A stretch of DNA of 64,000 nucleotides from Bradyrhizobium lablabi (GTDB lineage Bacteria > Pseudomonadota > Alphaproteobacteria > Rhizobiales > Xanthobacteraceae). This document shows positions 8,294 to 17,576 of this stretch, in pieces (position 1 is the stretch's first letter; each line of letters starts with the position of its first letter). The notes beneath the pieces are model-generated. The model made no database searches. It was given only the letters and a program-made list of their open reading frames with translations, and was not told the DNA's origin. The stretch is from the NCBI RefSeq assembly GCF_018131005.1, contig NZ_JAFCJK010000008.1, positions 62,001-126,000 on the forward strand, read 5' to 3'. Position numbers and translations under genes: made by a program.

Positions 8294-9496
8294 ATGGCCG
8301 GCAACGACCAGATGGATCAGGACGCCATTGCGGCGCAATGGGAGGCCTCGCTCGATTCGGAGGATCCGGCGGCCGCCGCAGAAGCGGCCGCCAAGAACGA
8401 GCTCACCGAGAGCATGGCGCTGCAATGGGCCGCCATGGTCGAGGACGGCAGTCGCGACTTCGGCGGCAAGAACAACAATGGCGAGCGCGTGCTGTCGCAG
8501 GAGGAGATCGACAATCTCCTCGGCTTCACCGTCGGCGACGTCAATCTCGACGACCACTCGGGAATCCGCGCCATCATCGATTCGGCGATGGTGTCCTATG
8601 AGCGTCTGCCGATGCTCGAAATCGTGTTCGATCGCCTGGTGCGGTTGATGACCACGAGCTTGCGTAATTTCACCTCCGATAACGTCGAAGTCTCGCTCGA
8701 CCGCATCACCTCGGTGCGGTTCGGCGACTACATGAACTCGATCCCGCTTCCGGCGGTGCTTTCGGTGTTCAAGGCGGAGGAGTGGGAGAATTTCGGCCTC
8801 GCCACCGTCGATTCCAGCCTGATCTATTCGATGATCGACGTGCTGCTCGGCGGCCGCCGCGGCCAGACCCAGCTTCGCATCGAGGGCCGGCCGTACACCA
8901 CTATCGAGACCAACCTGGTCAAGCGCCTGATCGAGGTGGTGCTCGCGGATGCCGAACACGCGTTCCGGCCATTGTCGCCGGTGACCTTCACGATCGACCG
9001 GCTGGAAACCAATCCGCGTTTCGCCGCGATCAGTCGTCCTGCCAACGCCGCGATCCTCGTTCGCCTGCGCATCGACATGGAGGACCGCGGCGGCAACATC
9101 GAGCTGCTGCTGCCCTACGCGACCATCGAACCGATCCGCAACGTGCTGTTGCAGATGTTCATGGGCGAAAAATTCGGCCGCGATCCGATCTGGGAGGGCC
9201 ATTTCGCCACCGAAGTGGCGCAGGCCGAGATCGCGGTCGACGCCGTGCTCTACGAGGCCGACATCCCCTTGAAGCAATTAATGCGGCTGAAGGTCGGCGA
9301 CACGCTGCCGCTGGACATCCGTCCCGACGCGCTGGTCTCGGTCCGCTGCGGCAACGTCACCCTGACCGAGGGACGCATGGGCCGGGTCGGCGACCGCGTC
9401 GCGATCCGCGTCGCCAAGAACTTGCGCAAACCCCAAACGACCTTCGCGATGTTCGAGAAGGCCGACGAGCAGACCAAGATGATGGAGGCACCATGA
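8294..9496 (+). CDS. fliM: Flagellar motor switch protein FliM
   Basis: A C-ring protein that binds phospho-CheY and sets rotation direction. The protein is 400 residues. The N-terminal ~65 residues include an Ala-rich segment. The segment VLSQEEIDNLLGF starts the family core, followed by the CheC-like middle domain (FTSDNVEVSLDRITSVRFGDYM) and the C-terminal SpoA domain (MRLKVGDTLPLDIRPDALVSVRCGNVTLTEG). The first ~60 residues are longer than in enteric FliM, as is usual in alphaproteobacteria. Its TGA overlaps the ATG of the next gene (ATGA), pointing to translational coupling. Confidence 0.96.
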   Translation: MAGNDQMDQDAIAAQWEASLDSEDPAAAAEAAAKNELTESMALQWAAMVEDGSRDFGGKNNNGERVLSQEEIDNLLGFTVGDVNLDDHSGIRAIIDSAMVSYERLPMLEIVFDRLVRLMTTSLRNFTSDNVEVSLDRITSVRFGDYMNSIPLPAVLSVFKAEEWENFGLATVDSSLIYSMIDVLLGGRRGQTQLRIEGRPYTTIETNLVKRLIEVVLADAEHAFRPLSPVTFTIDRLETNPRFAAISRPANAAILVRLRIDMEDRGGNIELLLPYATIEPIRNVLLQMFMGEKFGRDPIWEGHFATEVAQAEIAVDAVLYEADIPLKQLMRLKVGDTLPLDIRPDALVSVRCGNVTLTEGRMGRVGDRVAIRVAKNLRKPQTTFAMFEKADEQTKMMEAP

Positions 9497-9933
9497 GTCA
9501 CGCGCTTGGAATGGCAATCGAGAGTCTCGTTGCCATGCTTCTCATGCTGACGATCGGCTACTGCTGGCTGCTCAACAAGCGCCTGCAGCGGCTGAAGGCG
9601 GACGAGCATTCGCTGAAGGCGACCATCGCCGAGCTGATCACCGCGACCGAGATCGCCGAGCGCGCGATCGGAGGGCTCAAGCACACGGTCCGCGACGTCA
9701 ATGAAAACCTCGGCAGCCAACTCAACGCGGCGATGGAATTGTCGGCGCATCTGAAGAACCAGCTCGCAGAAGGCGACAATGTGGTGCGCCGCCTGTCCAA
9801 GATCGCGCTCGCGGCACGGTCGTCCGAGCCCGCGCCCGCACCGGCGGCGCCAAAAGTTTCGACTGCGAAGGCGGTTGCGGCGGCTGCCGAAGCCTTCACT
9901 GAACGTCGGAGGGCCGGTGGCCTCGCTGCATGA
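9493..9933 (+). CDS. DUF6468 flagellar-operon membrane protein
   Basis: A 146-residue protein starting at the ATG that overlaps the fliM stop. One membrane span (residues ~5-25, ESLVAMLLMLTIGYCWLLN) is followed by a long Lys/Glu-rich helical, probably coiled-coil, region to ~residue 110 and an Ala/Pro-rich tail. It matches the alphaproteobacterial DUF6468 family, found next to fliM. Role unknown; coupling at both ends (ATGA with fliM, and a 4-base overlap with the next gene) suggests it acts with the motor. Confidence 0.85.
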   Translation: MSHALGMAIESLVAMLLMLTIGYCWLLNKRLQRLKADEHSLKATIAELITATEIAERAIGGLKHTVRDVNENLGSQLNAAMELSAHLKNQLAEGDNVVRRLSKIALAARSSEPAPAPAAPKVSTAKAVAAAAEAFTERRRAGGLAA

Positions 9934-10733
9934 AGTCGTTTCGTGACATCAGGGTCATCCCCGTCGTCCTGGTTGCGATCTTCGGCCTGATGGTGCTGAA
10001 GATCGCAGGGCTGGTGCTCGATGGCGGCTATGTGTTCGACTACGATCCGCAGTCGAACAGGCTGTCATGGGCGCAGGAAACCTTCAACTTCCCCGGCGGC
10101 AACAAGGCCATCGTCGCCCCCAGGATCAAGATCGACCCGGTCGAGGTCACGGGATCGGTGCACGGCAAGGAAGAGAAGAAGGAGGAGGCGGCGAAACCCG
10201 TGGCAGCGGCAGCGGAGGCATCGAAGCCCGACGGCGTGGTGGTCAATATGGAGCAGACCGCTCAGGTGTCGCCCTCCGAGCGCGCGATCCTGGAGCGGCT
10301 GCAGGCGCGCCGCCAGGAGCTCGAGCAGCGCGCGCGCGAGGTCGAGATCCGCGAGAGCCTGTTGAAGGCCGCCGAAAAGCGCATCGAGGCCAAGGTTGAG
10401 GAAGTCAAGGCGAATGATGCCAAGGCGAGCGCCGCAGCGGCGGCCAAGACCGAGGCCGACGCGGCCCGCTTCAAGGGCATCGTCACCATGTATGAGAACA
10501 TGAAGCCGAAGGACGCCGCGAAAGTGTTCGATCGACTGGAGATGAACGTGCTCTACGAGATCGCCTCGCAGATCCAGCCGCGCAAGATGTCTGACATCCT
10601 CGGCCAGATGCAACCGGAGGCCGCCGAGCGGCTCACCGTGGAGCTCGCCCGCCGTGCCGGCGGGGACAAGTCAGCGGCGACTGCCGAGCTTCCCAAGATC
10701 GAAGGCAAGATGCTGGCGCCGAAGGCGAATTAG
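9930..10733 (+). CDS. MotE-like (MgtE N-domain) motility protein
   Basis: A 267-residue protein with an N-terminal membrane anchor (residues ~10-30) and a Lys/Glu/Ala-rich linker. A predicted coiled coil follows (LQARRQELEQRAREVEIRES). The C-terminal domain of ~80 residues (YENMKPKDAAKVFDRLE, then ILGQMQPEAAERLTVELARR) resembles the MgtE intracellular N domain. This layout matches rhizobial MotE, a periplasmic chaperone for the motor protein MotC. Its ATG overlaps the stop of the DUF6468 gene. No motC is visible here, so the partner is unknown. Confidence 0.8.
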   Translation: MKSFRDIRVIPVVLVAIFGLMVLKIAGLVLDGGYVFDYDPQSNRLSWAQETFNFPGGNKAIVAPRIKIDPVEVTGSVHGKEEKKEEAAKPVAAAAEASKPDGVVVNMEQTAQVSPSERAILERLQARRQELEQRAREVEIRESLLKAAEKRIEAKVEEVKANDAKASAAAAAKTEADAARFKGIVTMYENMKPKDAAKVFDRLEMNVLYEIASQIQPRKMSDILGQMQPEAAERLTVELARRAGGDKSAATAELPKIEGKMLAPKAN

Positions 10734-11227
10734 AGCGTGCCTGAACAAGGGATGCTGGACCCCGGTCTACCCAGGGCCGGGTTGTCGATGAAGTGACAAA
10801 GGTCACAAAGGCGGAGAGCGTCCGGGCAGCAAATCAGAGATCGGTCTTGGCTGATTGGCGGCGCGCTCGAACCTGGGACCCGCAGATTGAGCGGCGCGAC
10901 AATTGGTTTTTATGGCTCGTCCCGCCGAACATGAGGTTTGCCGGACATTGGGGTTACCCCATCTGAGCCGATCGGCGTCCTCCCGCCGCAAATACCTTTC
11001 CGGACTGGATTGGCTCTCGGAATCTCCTCCGCAAATGGCATTCGGCACTACCGCACCTCGCGCGTGCCCGGAAGAGTAGCGGGATCGGCCAATCCGGGGA
11101 CTTGTACGACTTGTGATCCGTTGTAATGTCAGAGCATGCGGCACTCGCATAGCTGCTGCCCGAAAAGGGCAGGCATCACCATAAGCAGGGGCGAACCAAC
11201 GCGCCGGTTTTTGGGATCGAGACCGAC
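10734..11227. other. Intergenic region before the CoA ligase/ABC operon
   Basis: About 490 bases with no convincing reading frame on either strand. It must hold the end of the flagellar transcript and the promoter of the uptake operon. A weak CCGG-rich hairpin after the MotE-like stop (around 10760-10790) lacks a T run. I see no clear operator. Confidence 0.4.
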
Positions 11228-13198
11228 ATGGCCGGCGGTGGATCGTTCGATACGTTCCCCAAACTGCTGCTGCGAAATGCTGCGCGTTTTGGCGCGCGTC
11301 CGGCGTTCCGGCACAAGGATCTTGGCATCTGGCAGAGCTGGACCTGGGTTCAAGTTGCCGAAATCGTGCGTGCCTATGCCGCGGGCTTGCATCGCCTTGG
11401 CGTGCAGCCGGGCGACACAATCGCCGTCGTAGGCTCCAATCGGCCGAAGCTTTACTGGACCATCATGGCAGCGCAGGCGCTGCGCGCGATCCCCGTTCCG
11501 GTCTATTCGGATGCGGTGGCCGACGAGCTTGCCTTTGTTCTCGCTCATGCCGAGGCGAAGCTGGTCGCGGCGCAAGACCAGGAGCAGGTCGACAAGGTCT
11601 TGTCGGTGTGCGACCGACTGCCGCAACTCGACAAGATCGTCTATGACGAGCCGCGCGGCCTTGATGACTACGATCACAGTCGATCGATCGCAATCGGCAA
11701 TGTCATCGAGGACGGCCGCGCAGCACTCGCGGCTGACGCCGCGCTTGGTCAACGAATTGATGAATTCGTTCAGGCAGGCAACGGTTCGGACATCGCGGTC
11801 ATCCTCTATACGTCGGGAACGACCGGCACGTCGAAAGGCGTCATGCTGTCGACACGAGGCTGCATTGACGCCGCAACGGATACCACGAGGTTCGACGGAC
11901 TGACTCACGACGACATGGTGCTGGCCTATCTGCCGCTGGCCTGGGTGGGCGATCACTACCTCAACTATGTGCAAGGTCTTGTCGCCGGATTCTGCATGGC
12001 GTGTCCCGAGAGCAGTGACACGATCGAGCAGGATCGGCGTGAGATCGGACCAACCTTCTACTTCGCTCCGCCACGCGGTTTCGAGGCCATGCTGACGCGG
12101 GTGATGATCCGCATGCAGGACGCCGCCCCTATCAAGCGACGGATGTTCCACTACTTCCTCGACCTCGCCCGCCGGTACGGCGAGCGAGTCTTGACCGGGA
12201 ATCCGGTGCCGCTGTCAGGCAGGTTGCTCTATGCGCTCGGCCGCTTACTGGTCTACGAGCCTCTCAAGAACGTCCTCGGCCTGTCTCGGGTGCGCGTCGC
12301 ATATACTGCAGGCGAGGCTATCGGTCCGGATCTGTTCGCGTTCTACCGCTCGATCGGACTTAACCTGAAGCAACTCTATGGCCAGACCGAAGCGTTCCTT
12401 TACGTGACGTGCCAGCCTGATGGCGAGATCTACTCCGATACGGTTGGTCCGGCGGCGCCGAACGTTGACATCCGCATTGCGGAATCGGGCGAAGTGCAGT
12501 TTCGCTCACCCGGCATGTTCGTCGGATATTTCAAGGATCAAGCAAGGACCGCGGAAACCATGACGTCCGACGGGTACGTCAAGACCGGCGATGCGGGCTA
12601 TTTCGACGAGAAGACTGGACATCTAAAGATCATCGATCGCGCGAAGGACGTCGGTTGGCTGGCTGACGGCACGATGTTTGCTCCGAAGCACCTTGAGAAC
12701 AAGCTGAAGTTCTTTCCCAATATCAAGGAAGCGATCACTTTCGGCGACTCAAGAGAGTTCGTTTGCGCCATGCTCAACATCGACGCGGTCGCCGTCGCGA
12801 ATTGGGCGGAACGCAACAACGTCGCCTACGGATCCTATCAGGAGCTTGCCGCGCATCCGCTGGTTTACGACATGGTCGCGAACGACGTCGCCGCAGTGAA
12901 CCTCTCTCTCGTCAAGGAGAAGGCGCTCGCGGGCGCCCAGATACGCCGCTTCCTGATTTTGCACAAGGAACTTGACGCGGATGACGGCGAATTAACCCGC
13001 ACGCAGAAGGTGCGCCGCCGCTTCATTACCGAACGCTATGCGCCGCTGCTCACGGCGCTCTACGATGGCTCGCATGAGGCTGACATCTCCACTGAAGTCA
13101 CTTTTGAGGATGGCCGCAAGGGCATGATCGCGGCAAGGGTCAGGATTCGCGACATGCAAGCCGTTGGCCCGGCGGAATCTCTGGGGAAGGCCGCATGA
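11228..13198 (+). CDS. AMP-binding acyl-CoA synthetase of an ABC-uptake operon
   Basis: A 656-residue adenylate-forming enzyme that would activate a carboxylic acid to its CoA ester. The P-loop motif is LYTSGTTGTSKGVML (residues 193-207). Later motifs are GQTEAF, VKTGDAGYFDEKTGHLKIIDR and the C-terminal lid. The length and the early YWTIMAAQALRAIPVPVYSD segment fit the long-chain/very-long-chain AMP-ligase branch. It is the first gene of an operon with a Liv-type transporter and overlaps the next gene by 4 bases (ATGA), so it probably acts on the imported compound. The substrate cannot be read from sequence. Confidence 0.88.
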   Translation: MAGGGSFDTFPKLLLRNAARFGARPAFRHKDLGIWQSWTWVQVAEIVRAYAAGLHRLGVQPGDTIAVVGSNRPKLYWTIMAAQALRAIPVPVYSDAVADELAFVLAHAEAKLVAAQDQEQVDKVLSVCDRLPQLDKIVYDEPRGLDDYDHSRSIAIGNVIEDGRAALAADAALGQRIDEFVQAGNGSDIAVILYTSGTTGTSKGVMLSTRGCIDAATDTTRFDGLTHDDMVLAYLPLAWVGDHYLNYVQGLVAGFCMACPESSDTIEQDRREIGPTFYFAPPRGFEAMLTRVMIRMQDAAPIKRRMFHYFLDLARRYGERVLTGNPVPLSGRLLYALGRLLVYEPLKNVLGLSRVRVAYTAGEAIGPDLFAFYRSIGLNLKQLYGQTEAFLYVTCQPDGEIYSDTVGPAAPNVDIRIAESGEVQFRSPGMFVGYFKDQARTAETMTSDGYVKTGDAGYFDEKTGHLKIIDRAKDVGWLADGTMFAPKHLENKLKFFPNIKEAITFGDSREFVCAMLNIDAVAVANWAERNNVAYGSYQELAAHPLVYDMVANDVAAVNLSLVKEKALAGAQIRRFLILHKELDADDGELTRTQKVRRRFITERYAPLLTALYDGSHEADISTEVTFEDGRKGMIAARVRIRDMQAVGPAESLGKAA

Positions 13199-13980
13199 GA
13201 GCTCCGGACACAAACGAGATCATGCTGCAGGTCGATGGCATAGCGCTGGCTTTCGGCGGCGTCAGGGCGCTGAGGGATGTTACGTTCAACATCAGAAGAG
13301 GCGAGATTCGAGCCATCATCGGACCCAACGGCGCCGGCAAAACCTCGTTGCTCAACGTCGTCAACGGTTTCTATCATCCCAATCATGGCGCCATCACCTT
13401 CAAGGGACGAACCCGGGCCAGGATGCAGCCGTTCGAAGCAGCCCGCGGCGGCATCGCGCGCACCTTTCAGAACGTCGCGCTGTTCAAGGGAATGAGCGCA
13501 CTCGACAACATTATGGCCGGCCGCACCTTGAAGGTGCGCCGGGGCCTATTGTGGCAGATGCTGCGTTACGGTCCTGCGCTGGCCGAGGAGCGCGAGCATC
13601 GGCACCGAGTCGAGGAGATCATCGACTTTCTGGAGATCGAAGCGATCCGCAAGGTCCCGGTTGGGCGTTTGCCGTATGGCTTGCAGAAACGCGTCGAACT
13701 TGGCCGCGCTCTCGCGATGGAGCCCGACCTTCTTCTCCTCGACGAGCCGATGGCGGGCATGAATCTCGAGGAGAAGGAGGACATGTCCCGTTTCATCATC
13801 GATGTGAACAGTCATTACGGCACGACGATCGCGCTGATCGAGCACGACATGGCCGTGGTCATGGATCTCTCGGATCGCGTGGCTGTGCTCGATCATGGGA
13901 TAAAGATCGCCGACGGTACGCCGGACGAGGTGAAGAAAAGCCAGGCCGTCATCGAGGCCTATCTTGGAGTTGCGCACTGA
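13195..13980 (+). CDS. LivG-type ABC transporter ATP-binding protein
   Basis: A 261-residue ATPase of the branched-chain amino-acid (HAAT) importer family. It has Walker A GPNGAGKT (residues ~43-50), Q-loop FQNVALFKGMSALDN, the ABC signature region GRLPYGLQKRVELGRAL (degenerate, LPYGLQ in place of LSGGQ, common in LivG), Walker B LLLLDEPMAGM and switch IEHDMAVV. The ATG overlaps the ligase stop. With the second ATPase, two permeases and the binding protein downstream it forms a complete importer. Confidence 0.92.
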   Translation: MRAPDTNEIMLQVDGIALAFGGVRALRDVTFNIRRGEIRAIIGPNGAGKTSLLNVVNGFYHPNHGAITFKGRTRARMQPFEAARGGIARTFQNVALFKGMSALDNIMAGRTLKVRRGLLWQMLRYGPALAEEREHRHRVEEIIDFLEIEAIRKVPVGRLPYGLQKRVELGRALAMEPDLLLLDEPMAGMNLEEKEDMSRFIIDVNSHYGTTIALIEHDMAVVMDLSDRVAVLDHGIKIADGTPDEVKKSQAVIEAYLGVAH

Positions 13981-13989
13981 GGAGCATTC

Positions 13990-14919
13990 GTGGTCGCACT
14001 GGGTCAGTTTCTCGAGGTCCTGATCGGCGGATTGATGTCCGGCGTGCTCTATTCGCTGGTCGCGCTCGGCTTCGTGCTGATCTTCAAGGCATCCGGCGTG
14101 TTCAATTATGCGCAGGGAGCGATGGTATTGCTCGCGGGGCTGGCGATGGTTCGCACCCTCGATCTCCTGGTTGCCAACGGCTTTCCGCCCTGGGCCGCGA
14201 TCGTCCTCGGTATCGGTTTTGCCGCCGTGATCATGGCGGCAACAGCCTGGCTCATCGAGCGGTTCGTGATCGGACCGCTTGTCAACCAGGACGGCCTGAC
14301 GCTGTTCATGTCCACTATCGGCGTGACATTCGTCATCGAGGGCGCGGCGGAGATGATCTTCGGGTCGGATGTCTACCCGTTGCGGCTGTTCCCGACGGAC
14401 GCCTGGTTTGTGTTAGACGGTCTCTTTCCAGGCGGAATTCTGATCAACAAGCTGGATGTCTGGGGCGCGTTGATCGCAGGCATCCTGGTCGCCGGCCTCG
14501 CGATCTTCTTTCAGCGTACCAAGACCGGTCGCGCACTCAGGGCTGTGGCCGACGATCATTTGGCCGCGCACTCCGTCGGGATACCAATCAATTGGATCTG
14601 GTTCGTGGTCTGGCTCGTTGCCGGTCTCGTTGCGCTGGTCGCGGCGACCGTGTGGGGCACCAAGCTTGGCGTGCAGTTCTCGATCACCTTTCTCGCGCTG
14701 AAGGCTCTGCCGGTCTTGATCATCGGAGGGCTCACCTCGATCCCGGGAGCCATCGCCGGCGGGCTCATTGTGGGGGCGGGTGAGAAGATCGCAGAGGTAT
14801 ACCTGGGGCCATCCGTCGGCGGCGGTATCGAATATTGGTTTGCCTACGTGCTGGCGTTGGCGGTGCTGCTCGTGCGGCCGCAAGGTCTGTTTGGCGAGCG
14901 GATCATCGAACGTATCTGA
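13990..14919 (+). CDS. LivH-type ABC transporter permease
   Basis: A 309-residue polytopic membrane protein starting with GTG. The opening FLEVLIGGLMSGVLYSLVALGFVLIFKASGVFNYAQGAM is diagnostic for LivH permeases, and the late GGLTSIPGAIAGGLIVGAGE loop is the usual ATPase-contact region. About eight hydrophobic spans. It follows the LivG-type ATPase by 9 bases and precedes the LivM-type permease, its expected heterodimer partner. Confidence 0.93.
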   Translation: MVALGQFLEVLIGGLMSGVLYSLVALGFVLIFKASGVFNYAQGAMVLLAGLAMVRTLDLLVANGFPPWAAIVLGIGFAAVIMAATAWLIERFVIGPLVNQDGLTLFMSTIGVTFVIEGAAEMIFGSDVYPLRLFPTDAWFVLDGLFPGGILINKLDVWGALIAGILVAGLAIFFQRTKTGRALRAVADDHLAAHSVGIPINWIWFVVWLVAGLVALVAATVWGTKLGVQFSITFLALKALPVLIIGGLTSIPGAIAGGLIVGAGEKIAEVYLGPSVGGGIEYWFAYVLALAVLLVRPQGLFGERIIERI

Positions 14920-14934
14920 GGCAAGGAGTTCGTC

Positions 14935-16062
14935 GTGCTTTATCGCGAAGCTGGCCAGTTCAAGACGACCTACGCAGAGGACATGGCGATCTTCCCGATC
15001 CGGCAGGACCGCATTGCGCTCGCTATCTTGCTCGGTATTGCCTTCATCGGCGTGCCGCTGCTGGCCACCTTCCATGTCTGGCCGTTCGGCAGCGACTATC
15101 TGTTATGGGCCATCTTGTTGCCGTTTCTTATCCTGGCGCTCGCCGCCATCGGGACGAACATTCTCGTCGGCTATTGCGGACAAATCTCGCTAGGTAGCGG
15201 CGCGTTCATGGCCATCGGAGCCTATTCGGCCTACAAGCTCGCGACAGGCGTTCATATCCCGTTTGCCTGGCTTGGTTTCGCGATCTCGATCCCGCCTCTG
15301 CCCGTACTGGCATCCATTCTGCTTGGCGGGCTCATGGCAGCGGGTGTCGGAATCCTGTTCGGTATTCCCAGCTTGCGGATCAAGGGCCTCTATCTGGCGG
15401 TTGCAACGCTCGCCGCGCAGTTCTTCTTCGATTGGGCGTTTCTGCGGATCCCGTGGTTCACCAATTACGCACCGTCGGGATCGGTGAATGCGCCGGCTCT
15501 GGATTTCTTCGGCCTGGTCGTTCGCACGCCGGTCGAGCGCTACCTGCTATGCCTGCTCTTCGTGACGGTGATGACGGTGTTGGCGAAGAATCTCGTTCGC
15601 AGCAATCTCGGCAGACAGTGGATGGCGATCCGCGACATGGATATCGCTGCCGAACTGATCGGTATCCGGCCGCTCTATGCAAAACTCACGGCTTTCGCGG
15701 TCTCTTCGTTCATCGTCGGTGTGGCCGGCGCGCTCTGGGCGTTCGTCTACCTCGGTTCATGGGAGCCGCTTGCGTTCTCGATAGACCGCTCGTTGCAGCT
15801 TCTGTTCATGGTCATCATCGGCGGCCTCGGATCGATCATGGGTTCGTTCGTCGGGGCGGCCTTCATTCTCATCGTGCCGATCATGCTGAACCTCGTTCCA
15901 ACCGAGCTCGGCGTGCCATTGTCGACACAAACGATCACTCACCTCGAATTCATCATCTTCGGATCGTTGATCTGCTATCTGCTGATCAAAGAACCGCACG
16001 GCTTCGCCCGGCTGATATCGATCGGCAAGGAGAAGCTCAGACTCTGGCCGTTTCCCTATTGA
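14935..16062 (+). CDS. LivM-type ABC transporter permease
   Basis: A 375-residue permease starting with GTG after an AAGGAG site. It has ~10 hydrophobic spans, the NILVGYCGQISLGSGAFMAIGAY motif of LivM, an inner loop with NLGRQWMAIRDMDIAAELIGI and a late GGLGSIMGSFVGAAFI motif. The first ~35 residues form a charged cytosolic leader a little longer than usual. It partners with the LivH-type permease immediately upstream. Confidence 0.93.
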   Translation: MLYREAGQFKTTYAEDMAIFPIRQDRIALAILLGIAFIGVPLLATFHVWPFGSDYLLWAILLPFLILALAAIGTNILVGYCGQISLGSGAFMAIGAYSAYKLATGVHIPFAWLGFAISIPPLPVLASILLGGLMAAGVGILFGIPSLRIKGLYLAVATLAAQFFFDWAFLRIPWFTNYAPSGSVNAPALDFFGLVVRTPVERYLLCLLFVTVMTVLAKNLVRSNLGRQWMAIRDMDIAAELIGIRPLYAKLTAFAVSSFIVGVAGALWAFVYLGSWEPLAFSIDRSLQLLFMVIIGGLGSIMGSFVGAAFILIVPIMLNLVPTELGVPLSTQTITHLEFIIFGSLICYLLIKEPHGFARLISIGKEKLRLWPFPY

Positions 16063-16171
16063 ACAGCGATCGCGCCTGGGATCGCAACGCAGACAGCGGC
16101 CGCAGGCAGAGGAGGAAGAACAACCAATCCCCCTGACGGAAAAGAGGGGCTCAAGAGAGGAGGATATCAAC

Positions 16172-17500
16172 ATGACAGGTGTTGCACGCAATGTATTGAT
16201 ATTGGCGGCGGCCGTCCTTTCCGGCGCGCCGTTCGCCCCACCGGCCGCCGCGCAAAACGAGCAGTTCGTCCCGATTCTGTCCTACCGGACAGGACCGTAC
16301 GCGGTGAACGGCGCGCCTTATGCAAATGGCGTTGCCGACTACTACAGCCTGATCAATGAACGCGACGGCGGCATCAACAGCGTCAAGCTTCTGGTCGAGG
16401 AGTGCGAGACCGGTTATGCGACCGACAAGGGCGTCGAGTGCTACGAACGCCTCAAGGGCAAGGGACCGACCGGCGCGGCCTTCATCAATCCACTGTCGAC
16501 CGGCATCACCTTCGCTCTTACCGAAAAGACGGAGACGGACAAGATCCCGATCATAACGATGGGGTACGGCCGAGCCGACTCGAAGAACGGCGCGGTGTTC
16601 GCGTACAATTTCCCGTTGCTCGGCACCTATTGGTCCGCGGCCGATATCGCAATCCAGCACGTGGCCAAGGAACTCGGCGGGTTCGACAAGCTGAAGGGCA
16701 GGAAGATCTCACTGCTGTATCACGACAGCCCGTACGGCAAGGAGCCGATCCCGATGCTGCACGTGCTGGCAAAGAAGTACGGCTTCGAATTCACGCCGAT
16801 CCCGGTCACTCACCCCGGTGTCGAGCAGAAGTCGCAATGGCTGGCGATCCGCCAGAACCGGCCGGACTATGTCCTGGTCTGGGGCTGGGGCGTCATGAAC
16901 GGCACTGCAGTCAAGGAAGCTGCGGCCGTTGCCTATCCGCGCGACAAGATGATCGGTGTCTGGTGGTCGGGTGCAGAGCCGGATGTGACGCCCGCGGGCG
17001 ATCAGGCGGCAGGCTACAAGTCGCTGATGCTTCAGCATGGCGCAGGCAAATTTCCCGTACATGCCGACATAGAGAAATACGTCTACGCCAAGGGCAAAGG
17101 CTCGACAGAACCCGGCAAGGTCGGCGAAGTTCTCTACAACCGCGGCATTGTGAATGCCATGCTCGGCGTCGAGGCGATCCGCAAGGCGCAGGAGAAGTTC
17201 GGCCAGAAGCCACTGACGGGCGAGCAGGTCCGCTGGGGCCTCGAGAACCTCAATCTCTCCGATGCCCGCATCAAGGAGCTTGGCTTTGAGGGAATGTTGA
17301 AGCCGATCAGGATCTCCTGCTCCGACCACGAGGGCACGCGCGACGGGCGCGTACAGCAGTGGGATGGCAAGGCCTGGAAGGTGATCTCCGACTGGTACAC
17401 GGCGGACGAGCCGCTGATCGACCCGCTCGTCGCCGACGTTTCCGCGAAGTACGCCGCGGACAAGAAGATCAAGCCGCGCGACTGCGCGAAGGAAAGCTGA
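16172..17500 (+). CDS. Periplasmic substrate-binding protein of the Liv-type importer
   Basis: A 442-residue exported protein with signal peptide ending PPAAAQ (residues ~1-27) and a strong GAGAGGAGG ribosome site. The mature part has the type I periplasmic-binding fold: PILSYRTGPYAVNG, ADYYSLINERDGGINSVKLLVEECETGYATDKGVECYERL, then YHDSPYGKEPIPML. The family binds amino acids, amides or, often in Rhodopseudomonas/Bradyrhizobium, aromatic and other acids. The CoA ligase in the operon favours a carboxylic acid. Specificity is an inference. Confidence 0.9.
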   Translation: MTGVARNVLILAAAVLSGAPFAPPAAAQNEQFVPILSYRTGPYAVNGAPYANGVADYYSLINERDGGINSVKLLVEECETGYATDKGVECYERLKGKGPTGAAFINPLSTGITFALTEKTETDKIPIITMGYGRADSKNGAVFAYNFPLLGTYWSAADIAIQHVAKELGGFDKLKGRKISLLYHDSPYGKEPIPMLHVLAKKYGFEFTPIPVTHPGVEQKSQWLAIRQNRPDYVLVWGWGVMNGTAVKEAAAVAYPRDKMIGVWWSGAEPDVTPAGDQAAGYKSLMLQHGAGKFPVHADIEKYVYAKGKGSTEPGKVGEVLYNRGIVNAMLGVEAIRKAQEKFGQKPLTGEQVRWGLENLNLSDARIKELGFEGMLKPIRISCSDHEGTRDGRVQQWDGKAWKVISDWYTADEPLIDPLVADVSAKYAADKKIKPRDCAKES

Positions 17501-17576
17501 GGCATGTAAGCATGCAAGCGATCCGGGAGCCTGTGCCGGCTCCCGGAATCCGGCCACCGTCTGGAAAGGTCTGCGC

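Noticed and set aside
7673..9277. A 534-codon minus-strand frame opposite fliL-fliM
   Set aside because: It mirrors two clear flagellar genes, has no domain-like sequence and no ribosome site.
10734..11227. A tRNA or small RNA in the gap before the CoA ligase
   Set aside because: No cloverleaf or strong terminator could be found. No tRNA or rRNA gene was recognised in the window.
13164..14783. A 539-codon plus-strand frame overlapping the LivG- and LivH-type genes
   Set aside because: Out of frame with two unmistakable transporter genes; Arg-rich with no fold pattern.
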